A DNA stretch of 57,579 nt from DATAVB01 sp040414495 (GTDB lineage: Bacteria; Actinomycetota; Actinomycetes; Mycobacteriales; QHCD01). Shown in pieces: positions 42,019 through 50,133 of this stretch. The notes beneath the pieces were generated by a model. The model saw nothing but the letters and a program-made list of their open reading frames with translations, had not been told where the DNA came from and searched no databases. The stretch lies in contig JBEDUI010000047.1 of assembly GCA_040414495.1 (NCBI GenBank), positions 1-57,579 of the forward strand, in the 5' to 3' direction. Position 1 is the first letter of the stretch, and each line of letters starts with the position of its first letter. The position numbers and the translations under genes were made by a program.

Positions 42019-42453
42019 ATGGCTGGACGACGACGGCCCGATCTGGCGGCGATGGTCGCTCCGTTGGCCCGGGCATTGATGGCGGCGGAGATGCCGGTGC
42101 TGCAGGCGCATGAGCTCTCGATGTGGGGTTACGTCGTACTGTCCAGATTGGACGAAGAACCCGCCCGTACGCAGGCCGCGCTGGCGCAGTCGATCGGTGC
42201 CGACAAGACCCGGATCATCGGCGTGCTCGACGATCTGCAGGAACGCGGTCTGATCCAGCGCGAACCCGATCCGGCCGACCGCCGGGTGCGCCTGGTGTCG
42301 CTCACCGATAAAGGACGGCGGGTCAGGGCCTCCGCGCAGGCGGCGATCCAGGACCGGGAGGAACAACTGCTGGCGCGGCTACCGGCGGCGGATCGGCGCG
42401 GTTTCCTGCGCGCGCTGGAATTCCTGTCGAGCATGCCCGCCGACGAAATCTAG
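42019..42453 (+). CDS. MarR-family transcriptional regulator
   Basis: 144 residues: LSMWGYVVLSRLDEEPARTQAALAQSIGADKTRIIGVLDDLQERGLIQRE is the winged helix, followed by the wing DRRVRLVSLTDKG and the dimerisation helices ending SMPADEI. It is divergent from the MDMPI-like gene and probably represses both from the palindrome between them. The ligand is unknown. Confidence 0.9.
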   Translation: MAGRRRPDLAAMVAPLARALMAAEMPVLQAHELSMWGYVVLSRLDEEPARTQAALAQSIGADKTRIIGVLDDLQERGLIQREPDPADRRVRLVSLTDKGRRVRASAQAAIQDREEQLLARLPAADRRGFLRALEFLSSMPADEI

Positions 42454-42462
42454 GGCCACAGC

Positions 42463-42504
42463 TCCCGTACGAAATCTCCCGTACGAAGTCTCCCGTGCGA
42501 AATC
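42463..42504. repeat. 14-bp tandem repeat, three units
   Basis: TCCCGTACGAAATC, TCCCGTACGAAGTC and TCCCGTGCGAAATC follow one another in the short gap between two convergent genes; the last unit touches the OhrR-like stop codon. Related GAAATCTAG sequence also ends the MarR gene, so the array may have grown from that end. Confidence 0.85.
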
Positions 42505-42977
42505 TAGAGCTTGTCTCCCTGTGGCAGCGCGGCGGTCGCGGCGGCGATGAGCTTCAACAGGTCACCGTGCATGCGTTGCAGCTCGTCGAAATCCATGCCG
42601 AGTTGGCGCATGATCTCCGGCGGGACCTTTTCGGCCTGCTTGCGTAGCGCCACCCCGCGCGGAGTGAGTCGCACCGCAAGTTGGCGTTCGTCCGTGGTGT
42701 CGCGCTGCCGGGTGACCAGACCGCCGGCCTCCAGCCGCTTGAGCAGCGGCGAGAGCGTGCCCGGATCGAGTTGCAACAGGCCACTGAGGTCCTTCACCGA
42801 CATCGGCTGTCGTCCCCACAGTGCCAACATGACCAGATACTGCGGATGTGTGAGCCCCATCGGCTCGAGCAGTGGGCGGTACAGGGCGATCACGGTGCGC
42901 GAGGCAACGGCCAGCGCGAAGCACACCTGTCGCTCCAGGGCGAGCAGGTCGACGGTCTCGGTCGGTTCCGCGGTCAT
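42504..42977 (-). CDS. OhrR-like MarR-family regulator
   Basis: 157 residues. The N-terminal helix has a Cys (C19, ALERQVCFALAVASR) where OhrR proteins hold their peroxide-reactive Cys. The winged helix is PMSVKDLSGLLQLDPGTLSPLLKRLEAGGLVTRQRDTTDERQL. OhrR senses organic hydroperoxides and represses ohr. No ohr gene is adjacent; the divergent gene is DUF5313. The single-Cys arrangement suggests a one-Cys OhrR-type mechanism; this is inferred. Confidence 0.85.
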   Translation of the reverse strand: MTAEPTETVDLLALERQVCFALAVASRTVIALYRPLLEPMGLTHPQYLVMLALWGRQPMSVKDLSGLLQLDPGTLSPLLKRLEAGGLVTRQRDTTDERQLAVRLTPRGVALRKQAEKVPPEIMRQLGMDFDELQRMHGDLLKLIAAATAALPQGDKL

Positions 42978-43009
42978 GCCCCCAGTCTACCGATAAATTT
43001 GCCAGGCCA

Positions 43010-43034
43010 ATGGTTTGTGTACCATCTAAATGGT
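43010..43034. promoter_or_regulatory. ATGGT/ACCAT inverted repeats, OhrR operator candidate
   Basis: ATGGT-N6-ACCAT (43010-43025) and ACCAT-N4-ATGGT (43021-43034) overlap between the divergent OhrR-like and DUF5313 genes. AT-rich overlapping repeats of this sort are usual for MarR/OhrR operators. Confidence 0.55.
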
Positions 43035-43062
43035 GCTCATTCGTGGAGGAAGGACGGCCGAC

Positions 43063-43476
43063 ATGGCGCAGGCGAAACGTCCGGGTCCAGGTCAATGGCT
43101 CCGCTATGCGTTAGGCGGCGGCCTGCCGGACGATCTGCACGACTGGGTGTTGCGGGACACGACCGGACCGACGTGGGTGCTACGGCATATCGTCCGATCT
43201 CTGGTCTATATCGCTCCGCTGATCCTCATTGTGCTGCTCGCCCTGCCTGGCCCGTTCTGGATCCGCGGCCTGGCCGCTATCGGTGGCGCCGTGATGTCAT
43301 TGATCTACAGCGCCGCTTATTTGGTCGAATCGACCGAACGCCGGCTGTTGAAGGCCGGATATCCGGCGGGCACGGGCGAATCGATCCGGCGTAAGCGGTA
43401 CGAGGCGGCCCGAGAAGCGGCCTCGGTGAAACGACGCGCGCGCCTGGCTGAACGGCAGGCTCGGGCTCGTCGCTAG
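43063..43476 (+). CDS. DUF5313 membrane protein
   Basis: 137 residues: PGPGQWLRYALGGGLPDDLHDWVLRDTT, RHIVRSLVYIAPLILIVLLALPGPFWIRGL, AAIGGAVMSLIYSAAYLVESTERRLLKAGYPAGT, then a basic tail. The pattern is that of DUF5313, a family common in mycobacteria and relatives. There are two TMs. The function is unknown. ATG 43063 follows AGGAAGGA. It is divergent from the OhrR-like regulator and shares its operator, so peroxide induction is possible. Confidence 0.8.
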   Translation: MAQAKRPGPGQWLRYALGGGLPDDLHDWVLRDTTGPTWVLRHIVRSLVYIAPLILIVLLALPGPFWIRGLAAIGGAVMSLIYSAAYLVESTERRLLKAGYPAGTGESIRRKRYEAAREAASVKRRARLAERQARARR

Positions 43477-43514
43477 CCTCGCCCGACCGGCCACTGTGGA
43501 GCTACGATCGTCCA

Positions 43515-43530
43515 ATATTCCTTGGGGTAT
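43515..43530. promoter_or_regulatory. Imperfect CstR-like operator before the MBL-rhodanese gene
   Basis: ATATTC-N4-GGGTAT matches the ATACCC-N4-GGGTAT site at 45015 except for two bases in the left arm. It is about 55 bases before the MBL-rhodanese GTG. Confidence 0.5.
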
Positions 43531-43583
43531 ATGACAGCTCCGCGAGGTTTTAGCCGATCCGCGCCGGCGGATGGGAGGCGGGC

Positions 43584-44948
43584 GTGATTGACATCATCCC
43601 GATCGAGACGCCAACGCTGGGCGACCGGAGCTATTTCGTACACGACGGCGAAGTGGCATTCGTGGTCGATCCGCAGCGCGACATCGACCGGGTGCTTGCG
43701 CTGCTGCAAAGCCAGGATGTACGGCTGCTGCACGTATTCGAGACGCATGTCCACAATGACTACGTCACCGGCGGTCTGGCCCTATCCCGCCTGGTCGGCG
43801 CGGAATATCACCTCAACGGTGCCGATGACGTGTCGTTCGCTCACCATCCGATTGCCGACGGTGACACGGTCCACATCGGACGGTTGATGGCACTGCGGGC
43901 CGTCGCCACGCCGGGCCACACGTTCACCCATCTTTCGTACGTGCTGAGCCTGGACGATGAGCCACGAGCGGTATTCACCGGCGGTTCGCTTTTGTACGGG
44001 GCGACCGGTCGACCTGATCTGCTTGGTCCGGCGCACACCAGCGAATTGGCGCACGCCCAATACCAGTCTTCGCGGCGGCTGGCGGCCCAATTACCGGACA
44101 ACGTGGATATCTACCCGACGCACGGTTTCGGCAGCTTCTGCGCGTCCACCCAGGCCGAGGCGACGGCATCGACGATCGGCAATGAAAAGCGGACCAACCC
44201 CGTACTGACCGACTCCGAACAGTCCTACGTGGACTCGCTTCTGGCCGGCCTGGACGCCTATCCCGCGTATTACGCGCATATGGCGCCGATGAATATGTCG
44301 GGTCCGGCCGGACCCGACCTGGTCGCGCCCCGCCCGGCCGATGCGGCCGAATTGCGCCGCCGGATAACCGCGGGGGAATGGGTGGTTGATTTACGGCACC
44401 GCTCTGCTTACGCGGCGGGGCATCTGGCCGGCGTGCTGAATTTCGGTATTGACGGCAATTTCGCCACGTACCTGGGTTGGCTGATTCCGTGGGGGACGCC
44501 ACTGTCGTTGATCGGCGATACCGCGCAGCAGGTAGCCGAGGCGCAGCGCGAGCTGGTTCGGATCGGGATCGACCGGCTGGAGTCCGCGGCGGCGGGGCGC
44601 TGGTCGGACGGCGAGGGCATGCGCGCATTCGGCACCGCGACGTTTTTCGAGCTGGCCCAGGCCCGGCACCATCGGCCCGTTGTCGTGCTCGATGTACGCC
44701 GTACCCAGGAACGCGCCGAGGCCCGCATCGAGGACACCGTGCACATCCCGTTGCATGAACTGCTCGATCGGCTGGCCGAGGTGCCGGTGGGCGAGGTGTG
44801 GGTGCATTGCCGGTCCGGCTACCGGTCCTCGATCGCAGCCTCGGTGCTGGATGCGGCCGGGCGCCGGGTGATCGCCATCGACGACGAGTTCGACGAGGCC
44901 GCCCGGGTCGGGCTGCCCGTGTTGCACGGTAGCGAGCTGTCGGCGTAA
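43584..44948 (+). CDS. MBL-fold protein fused to two rhodanese domains (persulfide dioxygenase/CstB-like)
   Basis: 454 residues. The metallo-beta-lactamase part (1-230) has ETHVHNDYVTGG (H55, H57, D59), ATPGHTFTHLSYVL and FTGGSLLYGATGRPDLLG. The first rhodanese (about 260-340) has no catalytic Cys. The second (350-450) ends in the loop VWVHCRSGYRSS with C409. CstB-type fusions oxidise thiol persulfides to sulfite/thiosulfate using iron. Downstream lie thioredoxin and a CstR-type sensor, so this is a persulfide detoxification gene. GTG 43584 follows GGGAGG. Confidence 0.9.
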   Translation: MIDIIPIETPTLGDRSYFVHDGEVAFVVDPQRDIDRVLALLQSQDVRLLHVFETHVHNDYVTGGLALSRLVGAEYHLNGADDVSFAHHPIADGDTVHIGRLMALRAVATPGHTFTHLSYVLSLDDEPRAVFTGGSLLYGATGRPDLLGPAHTSELAHAQYQSSRRLAAQLPDNVDIYPTHGFGSFCASTQAEATASTIGNEKRTNPVLTDSEQSYVDSLLAGLDAYPAYYAHMAPMNMSGPAGPDLVAPRPADAAELRRRITAGEWVVDLRHRSAYAAGHLAGVLNFGIDGNFATYLGWLIPWGTPLSLIGDTAQQVAEAQRELVRIGIDRLESAAAGRWSDGEGMRAFGTATFFELAQARHHRPVVVLDVRRTQERAEARIEDTVHIPLHELLDRLAEVPVGEVWVHCRSGYRSSIAASVLDAAGRRVIAIDDEFDEAARVGLPVLHGSELSA

Positions 44949-45014
44949 AGACGGGACCTTCGGCCCGCTGGCCCGGGGAATGGTCCACCTGGGCCCGCCG
45001 TTGCCCCTAAGTAA

Positions 45015-45030
45015 ATACCCGCAGGGGTAT
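45015..45030. promoter_or_regulatory. CstR/CsoR-type operator ATACCC-N4-GGGTAT
   Basis: The 16-bp inverted repeat with perfect 6-bp arms lies 22 bases before the thioredoxin GTG. It is the classic operator form for the CsoR/CstR superfamily, and a CstR-like gene is the second gene downstream. Confidence 0.8.
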
Positions 45031-45051
45031 CGCTACGGAGAGGGGAGTCTG

Positions 45052-45438
45052 GTGGCCACCAAGCAGTTGACCGCTGAGAACTTCAACGATGTTGTCGACT
45101 CGGACGGCATGGTGCTCGTCGACTTCTGGGCCGAGTGGTGTGGTCCGTGTCGGATGTTCGCGCCGGTGTTCGAGCGCTCGTCGGAGCGCCACGAGGACGT
45201 GGTGTTCGGCAAGGTAGACACCGAGGCCGAGCAGGCCCTGGCGGCGGCGTTCGGAATTTCCTCAATCCCGACGTTGATGGTCGTACGGGACGGCGTTGTG
45301 CTGTATGCGCAGCCGGGCGCATTGCCTGAGGCTTCGCTGGAAGAGCTGATCCAGAAGGCGCGCGAGGTCGACATGGACGACGTGCGTCGCGAATTGGCCC
45401 AGCAGCAGGCGCAGCAGTCCGCGCAGGAATCAGCCTGA
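45052..45438 (+). CDS. trxA: Thioredoxin
   Basis: 128 residues with VLVDFWAEWCGPCRM (C30, C33), the cis-Pro loop SSIPTLMV and a Gln-rich C-terminus. It reduces disulfides and persulfides in the cytosol. It sits between the MBL-rhodanese and CstR genes, directly downstream of the CstR-type operator; this suggests thioredoxin regenerates thiols after persulfide stress. GTG 45052 follows GAGAGGGGAG; an upstream in-frame ATG would overlap the operator. Confidence 0.93.
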   Translation: MATKQLTAENFNDVVDSDGMVLVDFWAEWCGPCRMFAPVFERSSERHEDVVFGKVDTEAEQALAAAFGISSIPTLMVVRDGVVLYAQPGALPEASLEELIQKAREVDMDDVRRELAQQQAQQSAQESA

Positions 45439-45504
45439 AACGGTAACCGTAACTGAAATCAGTTCGGATACGGCGATAACGCCCCATCGATGAGGGAGGA
45501 ATCC

Positions 45505-45777
45505 ATGGAACTGGACGCAAGTACTCTCTCCGATGTCGTCGTCCGGCTGCGCCGGGCGCAAGGACAGATCGGTGGGGTCATTCAGATGATCGAGTCCGGT
45601 CGGGACTGCCAGGATGTGATTACGCAGCTCGCGGCCGCATCGCGTGCCCTCGACCGGGCCGGGTTCAAGATCATCGCGACCGGTCTCGACTACTGCCACA
45701 CGCAGGAGCGGGCCGGTTCGGCGCAGGCGAAGGCCGACAAGGCACAGCTGGAAAAGCTGTTCCTCACCCTGGCCTGA
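45505..45777 (+). CDS. cstR: CstR-type persulfide-sensing regulator (CsoR family)
   Basis: 90 residues of the helical DUF156/CsoR fold: VVVRLRRAQGQIGGVIQMIESGRDCQDVITQLAAASRALDRAGF, ending LDYCHTQ. C35 and C64 are conserved. The metal-binding His of copper CsoR, four residues before the second Cys, is Gly here, the CstR pattern. It should form a disulfide or tetrasulfide bridge with persulfides and release ATACCC-N4-GGGTAT operators. ATG 45505 follows GAGGGAGGA. Confidence 0.9.
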   Translation: MELDASTLSDVVVRLRRAQGQIGGVIQMIESGRDCQDVITQLAAASRALDRAGFKIIATGLDYCHTQERAGSAQAKADKAQLEKLFLTLA

Positions 45778-45924
45778 GCGAAGCGATCTGGGCCGGCGGA
45801 TTCGGCCGGCCCGGCCGCAACTGGCGATTACTGCTTTCAAACGGCCAACGCCGTCAGATCTCCGTTCGCGCGGCTGGCTGGGGATATATCGCGTACGAGC
45901 ACCGAATGTGCCGCGCGTCTCCGC

Positions 45925-46239
45925 TCAGCTCGCCAGGTGGTGCAGGAACAAGTCCCGCGCCATTTGCGAGACGGTTTTTCCTTCGGCTTTGGCTCGTTCC
46001 TCGGCAAGCTCTTTGACGTCCTCAGGAACCCGGAATGACACGGTCGGCGAGTGCTTGCTTCCGCCGCTCAGAGACGGCCGGCCACGGCGCCGACGCTCCT
46101 GTTGAGCGTGAACGTGCGCGACTGCCTCGTCAACGTACGACTCGGTGATGCGGTTGCCGCGGCTGTCCCGAACGTCTTCCTTCTCCAGGTCAACGTCCGG
46201 TCCGGGTGCGAGCACGTATCGCTTTTGCTTCTTGTTCAT
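45925..46239 (-). CDS. Ribbon-helix-helix antitoxin-like protein
   Basis: 104 residues. The N-terminus is polar (KKQKRYVLAPGPDVDLEKEDVRDSRGNRITESYVDEAVAHV). The C-terminal 50 residues, TVSFRVPEDVKELAEERAKAEGKTVSQMARDLFLHHL, are a ribbon-helix-helix DNA-binding fold. ATG 46239 overlaps the stop of a broken upstream gene by ATGA, as in a toxin-antitoxin operon. It may still bind the palindrome at 46392-46428. Without its toxin it is a solitary antitoxin. Confidence 0.8.
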   Translation of the reverse strand: MNKKQKRYVLAPGPDVDLEKEDVRDSRGNRITESYVDEAVAHVHAQQERRRRGRPSLSGGSKHSPTVSFRVPEDVKELAEERAKAEGKTVSQMARDLFLHHLAS

Positions 46240-46384
46240 ATCCAAGTCAGCGTGTCGGATAGGCCGGCGTGCGGAGCTGCGTCGCGCACGGGCTCGCCTG
46301 CGTTGTTCATGGCCGCCAAGGTATGAGCTTTGCCGATCTTGTGTCGACGAGCACTGCGCGCGAAGCGGATCTGCACGTCAGCCA
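46236..46384 (-). pseudogene. Decayed toxin-like gene in front of the RHH antitoxin
   Basis: From the ATG at 46384 the frame reads MADVQIRFARSARRHKIGKAH and then stops after T-W-R-P. A one-base insertion after the CATAC at about 46321 restores LAAMNNAGEPVRDAAPHAGL and SDTLTWI, ending at the TGA that overlaps the antitoxin ATG. The start SARRHKIG...A resembles the small toxin that precedes such RHH antitoxins, which continues past this point with another 40-50 residues. The gene is frameshifted and truncated. Confidence 0.55.
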
Positions 46385-46391
46385 TTGTGTC

Positions 46392-46428
46392 CTGTGGTCA
46401 TATTTGTGTCAAACACAAATATGACCAC
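46392..46428. promoter_or_regulatory. Perfect 17-bp inverted repeat, operator of the toxin-antitoxin unit
   Basis: TGTGGTCATATTTGTGT, three bases, then its exact complement. It is 8 bases upstream of the broken toxin's ATG. It is the best-conserved operator in the window and the only AT-rich island nearby. Confidence 0.85.
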
Positions 46429-46510
46429 ACTGCAGGCGCTTGGATCATGGCTGACTCGATCGCCGACGACGACCCATCGAAGCATCGCCCCGTACTCTCC
46501 ACGGTGATAT

Positions 46511-46524
46511 GCTTGCCAGCAAGC
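46511..46524. promoter_or_regulatory. 14-bp perfect palindrome, MarR operator candidate
   Basis: GCTTGC-CA-GCAAGC lies 14 bases before the MarR ATG at 46539, overlapping the start of transcription. It is likely the autoregulatory site for the MarR-MFS operon. Confidence 0.65.
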
Positions 46525-46538
46525 AAGTGAGGAATGCC

Positions 46539-46970
46539 ATGGATGATGAGGACGTAGCGCGACTGCGGATCGCGATGGCCCGGATCCTGCGGTTCGTCGA
46601 CCGCCAGGTTCGCGGCGACGGGATGACCCGGACCCAGATGTCAGTGCTCGGCACGGTCGCGCGCCTGGGACCGATCGGCCTGGGCGAACTGGCCGAGATC
46701 GAGGGGGTCAATCCGACCATGTTGTCGCGAATTGTGGGCAAGCTCGAGGCGGCCGAATTGCTGCGCCGGCGGCGTGATCCGGAGGACCATCGGGCGTTTC
46801 TGGTCGAGGTGACCACCCAGGGTCGGGTGCTGCAGCAACAATTGCGTCGAGACCGCACCAAATTGCTCGTTGAACGGGTTGCTGAATTACCGGCCGAGCG
46901 GGCCGCGGAATTGGCGAGCGCCCTGCCGGCGCTGGAGTTGCTCGCCAGCGAAATGACCCGGAACCGATGA
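46539..46970 (+). CDS. MarR-family transcriptional regulator
   Basis: 143 residues: LRIAMARILRFVDRQVRGDGMTRTQMSVLGTVARLGPIGLGELAEIEGVNPTMLSRIVGKLEAAELLRRR is the winged helix and its leading helices, then DPEDHRAFLVEVTTQG. ATG 46539 follows GAGGA. It overlaps the MFS gene by ATGA. The palindrome at 46511-46524 is just upstream. It is probably a local repressor of the exporter. Confidence 0.92.
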   Translation: MDDEDVARLRIAMARILRFVDRQVRGDGMTRTQMSVLGTVARLGPIGLGELAEIEGVNPTMLSRIVGKLEAAELLRRRRDPEDHRAFLVEVTTQGRVLQQQLRRDRTKLLVERVAELPAERAAELASALPALELLASEMTRNR

Positions 46971-48241
46971 GCGCGCTGGCGGAATTACGAACCCAGACCT
47001 TCGCCTCGCTGCGTAATCCCAATTACCGCAAATACTTCTCCGGTCAGGCGATATCGCTGATCGGAACCTGGATGCAGTCGGTCGCCCAATCCTGGCTGGT
47101 CCTGCAACTGACCGGTTCGGGTACGGATCTGGGCCTGGCAGTGGCGTTGCAGACGCTTCCGGTGTTGCTGCTCGGACCCTACGGCGGTGTTGTCGCCGAC
47201 CGGTTGGACAAGCGCAAGCTGATGATCGGCCTGCAGTCGATGATGGGCCTGCTTGCCCTGATCCTGGGGCTGCTGACGATCACCCATGAGGTCCGCATCT
47301 GGCAGGTTTTCGTACTGGCATTTCTGCTGGGCCTGAACAACTGTTTCGAGAATCCGGCTCGGCAGTCGTTCGTACTGGAAATGGTTGGGCCGAAGGATTT
47401 ACGAAATGCGGTCAGCCTGAATTCGGTGCTCGTCAATGCCGCCCGGGCAATCGGCCCGGCATTTGCCGGGGTGATTATCGCCGCCGGCGGTCTCGGTATC
47501 TGTTTCCTGTTGAACGCGGCCAGTTTCGTCGCCGTGGTCACCTCGCTGGTCCGGCTCGATACGTCGTTGCTCAATCCGTCGAAACCGGCGCCGCGGGCGC
47601 GCGGTCAGTTACGCGAAGGGCTTTCGTACGTCCGCCGCACGCCGACATTGGCAGTCACGTTGCTGATGATGGCGTTGATCGGGTGCTTGGCCTACGAATT
47701 CCAGGTGGTGCTGCCGATCGTCGCGAAGAGCACGTTCCACGGCAATGCGCAGGCGTACGGGTTCATGACGGCGGCGATGGGAATCGGCGCTGTGCTCGGC
47801 GGGCTGTACGTCGCCGCGCGCGGCCGGACCGGGGTGCCGGCAATGGTCAGGTCCGCTGTGGTGTTCGGCGTCGCTTTGTTGGCGGCCGCGTTGGCGCCGT
47901 ATCTGTGGACCGAACTGGTCGCGCTGGCCGCGGTCGGGGCGGCCAGCATCGGGGTGATGGCCAAGGGCAACAGCACCCTGCAGTTGTCGGCCGACCCGTC
48001 GATGCGCGGCCGGGTGATGGCGTTGTGGGCGGTGGCGTTCATGGGTTCTACGCCCATCGGCGGGCCGATCGCCGGCGCGATCAGCGAGTACGCCGGCGGC
48101 CGCAGTGGCCTGTTGCTCGGCGCGGCGGCCTGTTTCGTGGCGGCCGGGTTCGCCGCCGCGGCGGTACGTCGGTACGGCCTGCACTCCATCGACCGTCGCC
48201 GGCCCGACGCTCCAGCGGTGCCGGCCGCAAGCCAGCCCTAG
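46967..48241 (+). CDS. MFS exporter (MFS_3/EntS type)
   Basis: 424 residues, 12 TMs. The N-terminus LRNPNYRKYFSGQAISLIGTWMQSVAQSWLVLQLTGSGTDLGL is typical of the EntS/MFS_3 exporters. GGVVADRLDKRKLM gives the loop 2-3 motif. It is coupled to the upstream MarR. Its substrate may be a siderophore, drug or metabolite. The last four bases overlap a second MFS gene on the other strand. Confidence 0.92.
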   Translation: MSALAELRTQTFASLRNPNYRKYFSGQAISLIGTWMQSVAQSWLVLQLTGSGTDLGLAVALQTLPVLLLGPYGGVVADRLDKRKLMIGLQSMMGLLALILGLLTITHEVRIWQVFVLAFLLGLNNCFENPARQSFVLEMVGPKDLRNAVSLNSVLVNAARAIGPAFAGVIIAAGGLGICFLLNAASFVAVVTSLVRLDTSLLNPSKPAPRARGQLREGLSYVRRTPTLAVTLLMMALIGCLAYEFQVVLPIVAKSTFHGNAQAYGFMTAAMGIGAVLGGLYVAARGRTGVPAMVRSAVVFGVALLAAALAPYLWTELVALAAVGAASIGVMAKGNSTLQLSADPSMRGRVMALWAVAFMGSTPIGGPIAGAISEYAGGRSGLLLGAAACFVAAGFAAAAVRRYGLHSIDRRRPDAPAVPAASQP

Positions 48242-49665
48242 GCCTCTGCCTGCCGGCGCGGTTTCACCGGCGCGCCGCTGACGTGCGCCCCGGCCTGACG
48301 CGGCAACCGGACCGCCTCGATCAACGCCAGCAGCGGCAACACGGCCACCAGCATGAACGCCACGTGGTAGGGCCCGGGACCGGATTCGCCGAGGCCGAGG
48401 TCCGAGGAGATCGGCGCCCCGGCGCGCAGGGCGAGTGCGCCGACCGCGACGCCCAGGCCCATCGTCAACTGCTGGATCGTGCTGGCCAGCGTATTGGCGC
48501 CGGTCATCTGCTCCGGCTCGATATCGGCGAACGTAATCGTGTTGTAGGCGGTAAAGGCCATTGACCGGAAGACGCCGCTGGCGCACAACGCGATCGCCAT
48601 CAGCACCAGGGGCGTATGCGCCACCAGTACGCCACAGACGACCAGGCTGGCCGAGGCCGCGATCCCCATCGAAATCAGCACCGTACGAAATCCGAACCGG
48701 CGCAGAATCGGCGTGGTCCAGGGCTTGATGCCGATATTGCCGACGAACACCGCGATCACCATCAACCCGGATTTCAGTGCGCCCCAACCGAAAGCGTCCT
48801 GGAACATCAGCGGCAGCAGGAACGGCACCGCGCTGATCGCCATGCGGAAAAACGAACCGCCGAGATTCGTGACCCGGAACGTCTGCACCCGCATCGTCTC
48901 CAACCGGAGCAGCGGGTACGCGGCCCGCCGCAGATGAAGCACCGCGGCGACCAACAGCGCCACCCCAAGCAGCACCGTCGCCTCGACGACCGTCCACTTC
49001 GTACTACTGCCGGTGACCTGCTCCATGCCGTAGACGACCAGGCCCAGCCCGCCGCCGCTGAGCACGAAACCCCACCAGTCCAGCGGCGGCCGGGAGCCGT
49101 CACGGACGTTGGGCACCATGCGCAGGGCCACCAGCAGCGCGATGACCCCCAACGGAACGTTGACCACGAAGATCCAGCGCCATGAGGCGTACGTAGTGAA
49201 GACGCCACCCAGGACCGGGGCCAGAATCGGCGCGACCAGCGCCGGCCAGGTCAGGTATGCGATGGCCCGGATCAGATCGGATTTCGCCGTGCTGCGTAAC
49301 ACCACCAGTCGGCCGACCGGAACCATCATCGCGCCGCCGATCCCTTGCAGCACGCGCATTCCGGTCAGCTCAGGCAGGTTGGTGCTGCTGGCGCACAGGA
49401 CCGAGGCGATCGTGAATACCCCGATGGCAACGGCGAATACGGTCCGGGCGCCGATCCGGTCGGCCACCCAGCCGCTGACCGGAATGAAGACCGCCAGCGT
49501 CAGCAGATACGCGGTCATCGTGACGTTGATATCGACCGAATGGACTCCGAGTGAGACCGCCATCCGCGGGGCGGCCGTTGCGATGATCGTGCCGTCCAGG
49601 TTTTCCATGAAGAATGCGCCGGCCACCAACAGCGCCAGTCCGCGTCCGGCCGGGCTGCCGCTCAC
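48238..49665 (-). CDS. MFS drug exporter, DHA2 family (14 TM, EmrB/QacA type)
   Basis: 475 residues with about 14 hydrophobic segments. Motifs: LDGTIIATAAPRMAVSL, the antiporter-type WVADRIGARTVF, and motif C GGAMMVPVGRLVVLR near TM5 (RVLQGIGGAM). It exports drugs in exchange for protons. It is convergent with the other exporter. No regulator is adjacent on its strand. Confidence 0.92.
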   Translation of the reverse strand: MSGSPAGRGLALLVAGAFFMENLDGTIIATAAPRMAVSLGVHSVDINVTMTAYLLTLAVFIPVSGWVADRIGARTVFAVAIGVFTIASVLCASSTNLPELTGMRVLQGIGGAMMVPVGRLVVLRSTAKSDLIRAIAYLTWPALVAPILAPVLGGVFTTYASWRWIFVVNVPLGVIALLVALRMVPNVRDGSRPPLDWWGFVLSGGGLGLVVYGMEQVTGSSTKWTVVEATVLLGVALLVAAVLHLRRAAYPLLRLETMRVQTFRVTNLGGSFFRMAISAVPFLLPLMFQDAFGWGALKSGLMVIAVFVGNIGIKPWTTPILRRFGFRTVLISMGIAASASLVVCGVLVAHTPLVLMAIALCASGVFRSMAFTAYNTITFADIEPEQMTGANTLASTIQQLTMGLGVAVGALALRAGAPISSDLGLGESGPGPYHVAFMLVAVLPLLALIEAVRLPRQAGAHVSGAPVKPRRQAEA

Positions 49666-49809
49666 GCGGCGACGCTCGGGCGACCGATGAACCTTGGCGT
49701 ATTCGACACGCCAGATATTCTCGCAGCGGAATTCAGAGTGAGCGCCGGCCGAAGCCGGAAATCGGCCCGCTTTAGGCGGCCGGTGTGACCGAACGCACGC
49801 CGTACGTGC

Positions 49810-50133
49810 CTAGGCGCGAATCGTCATCCGGGAGACCTTGCCGTTTTCGGTCCGGAAAGAGAAATGGCTCGGTCCGTTGAATCCGTCGCCGCCGACCGTC
49901 GCGGTCACCACGGTCTCGTCGTCGCTCTCGGTCGCCTCGGTGACTTCCAGGCTGACTCGGACCCCGATGAACTCGGCGTCGCTCCAGCCCCGGATCGCCT
50001 CCGGTCCGTGAAACTCCCGGCCCCAGTCGTCGACCACCCCGTCCGGGGTCAGGCTGTCCAGGAAAGCTGCGGTGTCGTTGGCGTTGGCTGCCGCCAGCAG
50101 CGCGGCCACGGCCGCCGGTACCTCGGTGCTCAT
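49810..50133 (-). CDS. SnoaL/NTF2-like protein
   Basis: 107 residues: VAALLAAANANDTAAFLDSLTPDGVVDDWGREFHGPEAIRGW, then a beta-sheet ending FSFRTENGKVSRMTIRA. This is the NTF2-like cone fold with a D-W-G...G-x-E-A-I-R pattern. Such proteins bind small hydrophobic ligands or act as isomerases or hydrolases. ATG 50133 follows GGGAGG; a longer in-frame start is less likely. No partner gene is adjacent. Confidence 0.85.
   Translation of the reverse strand: MSTEVPAAVAALLAAANANDTAAFLDSLTPDGVVDDWGREFHGPEAIRGWSDAEFIGVRVSLEVTEATESDDETVVTATVGGDGFNGPSHFSFRTENGKVSRMTIRA

Noticed and set aside
47609..48997. Long minus-strand open frame spanning the two MFS genes
   Set aside because: Arg/Gly-rich translation without membrane segments; it conflicts with two clear MFS genes.
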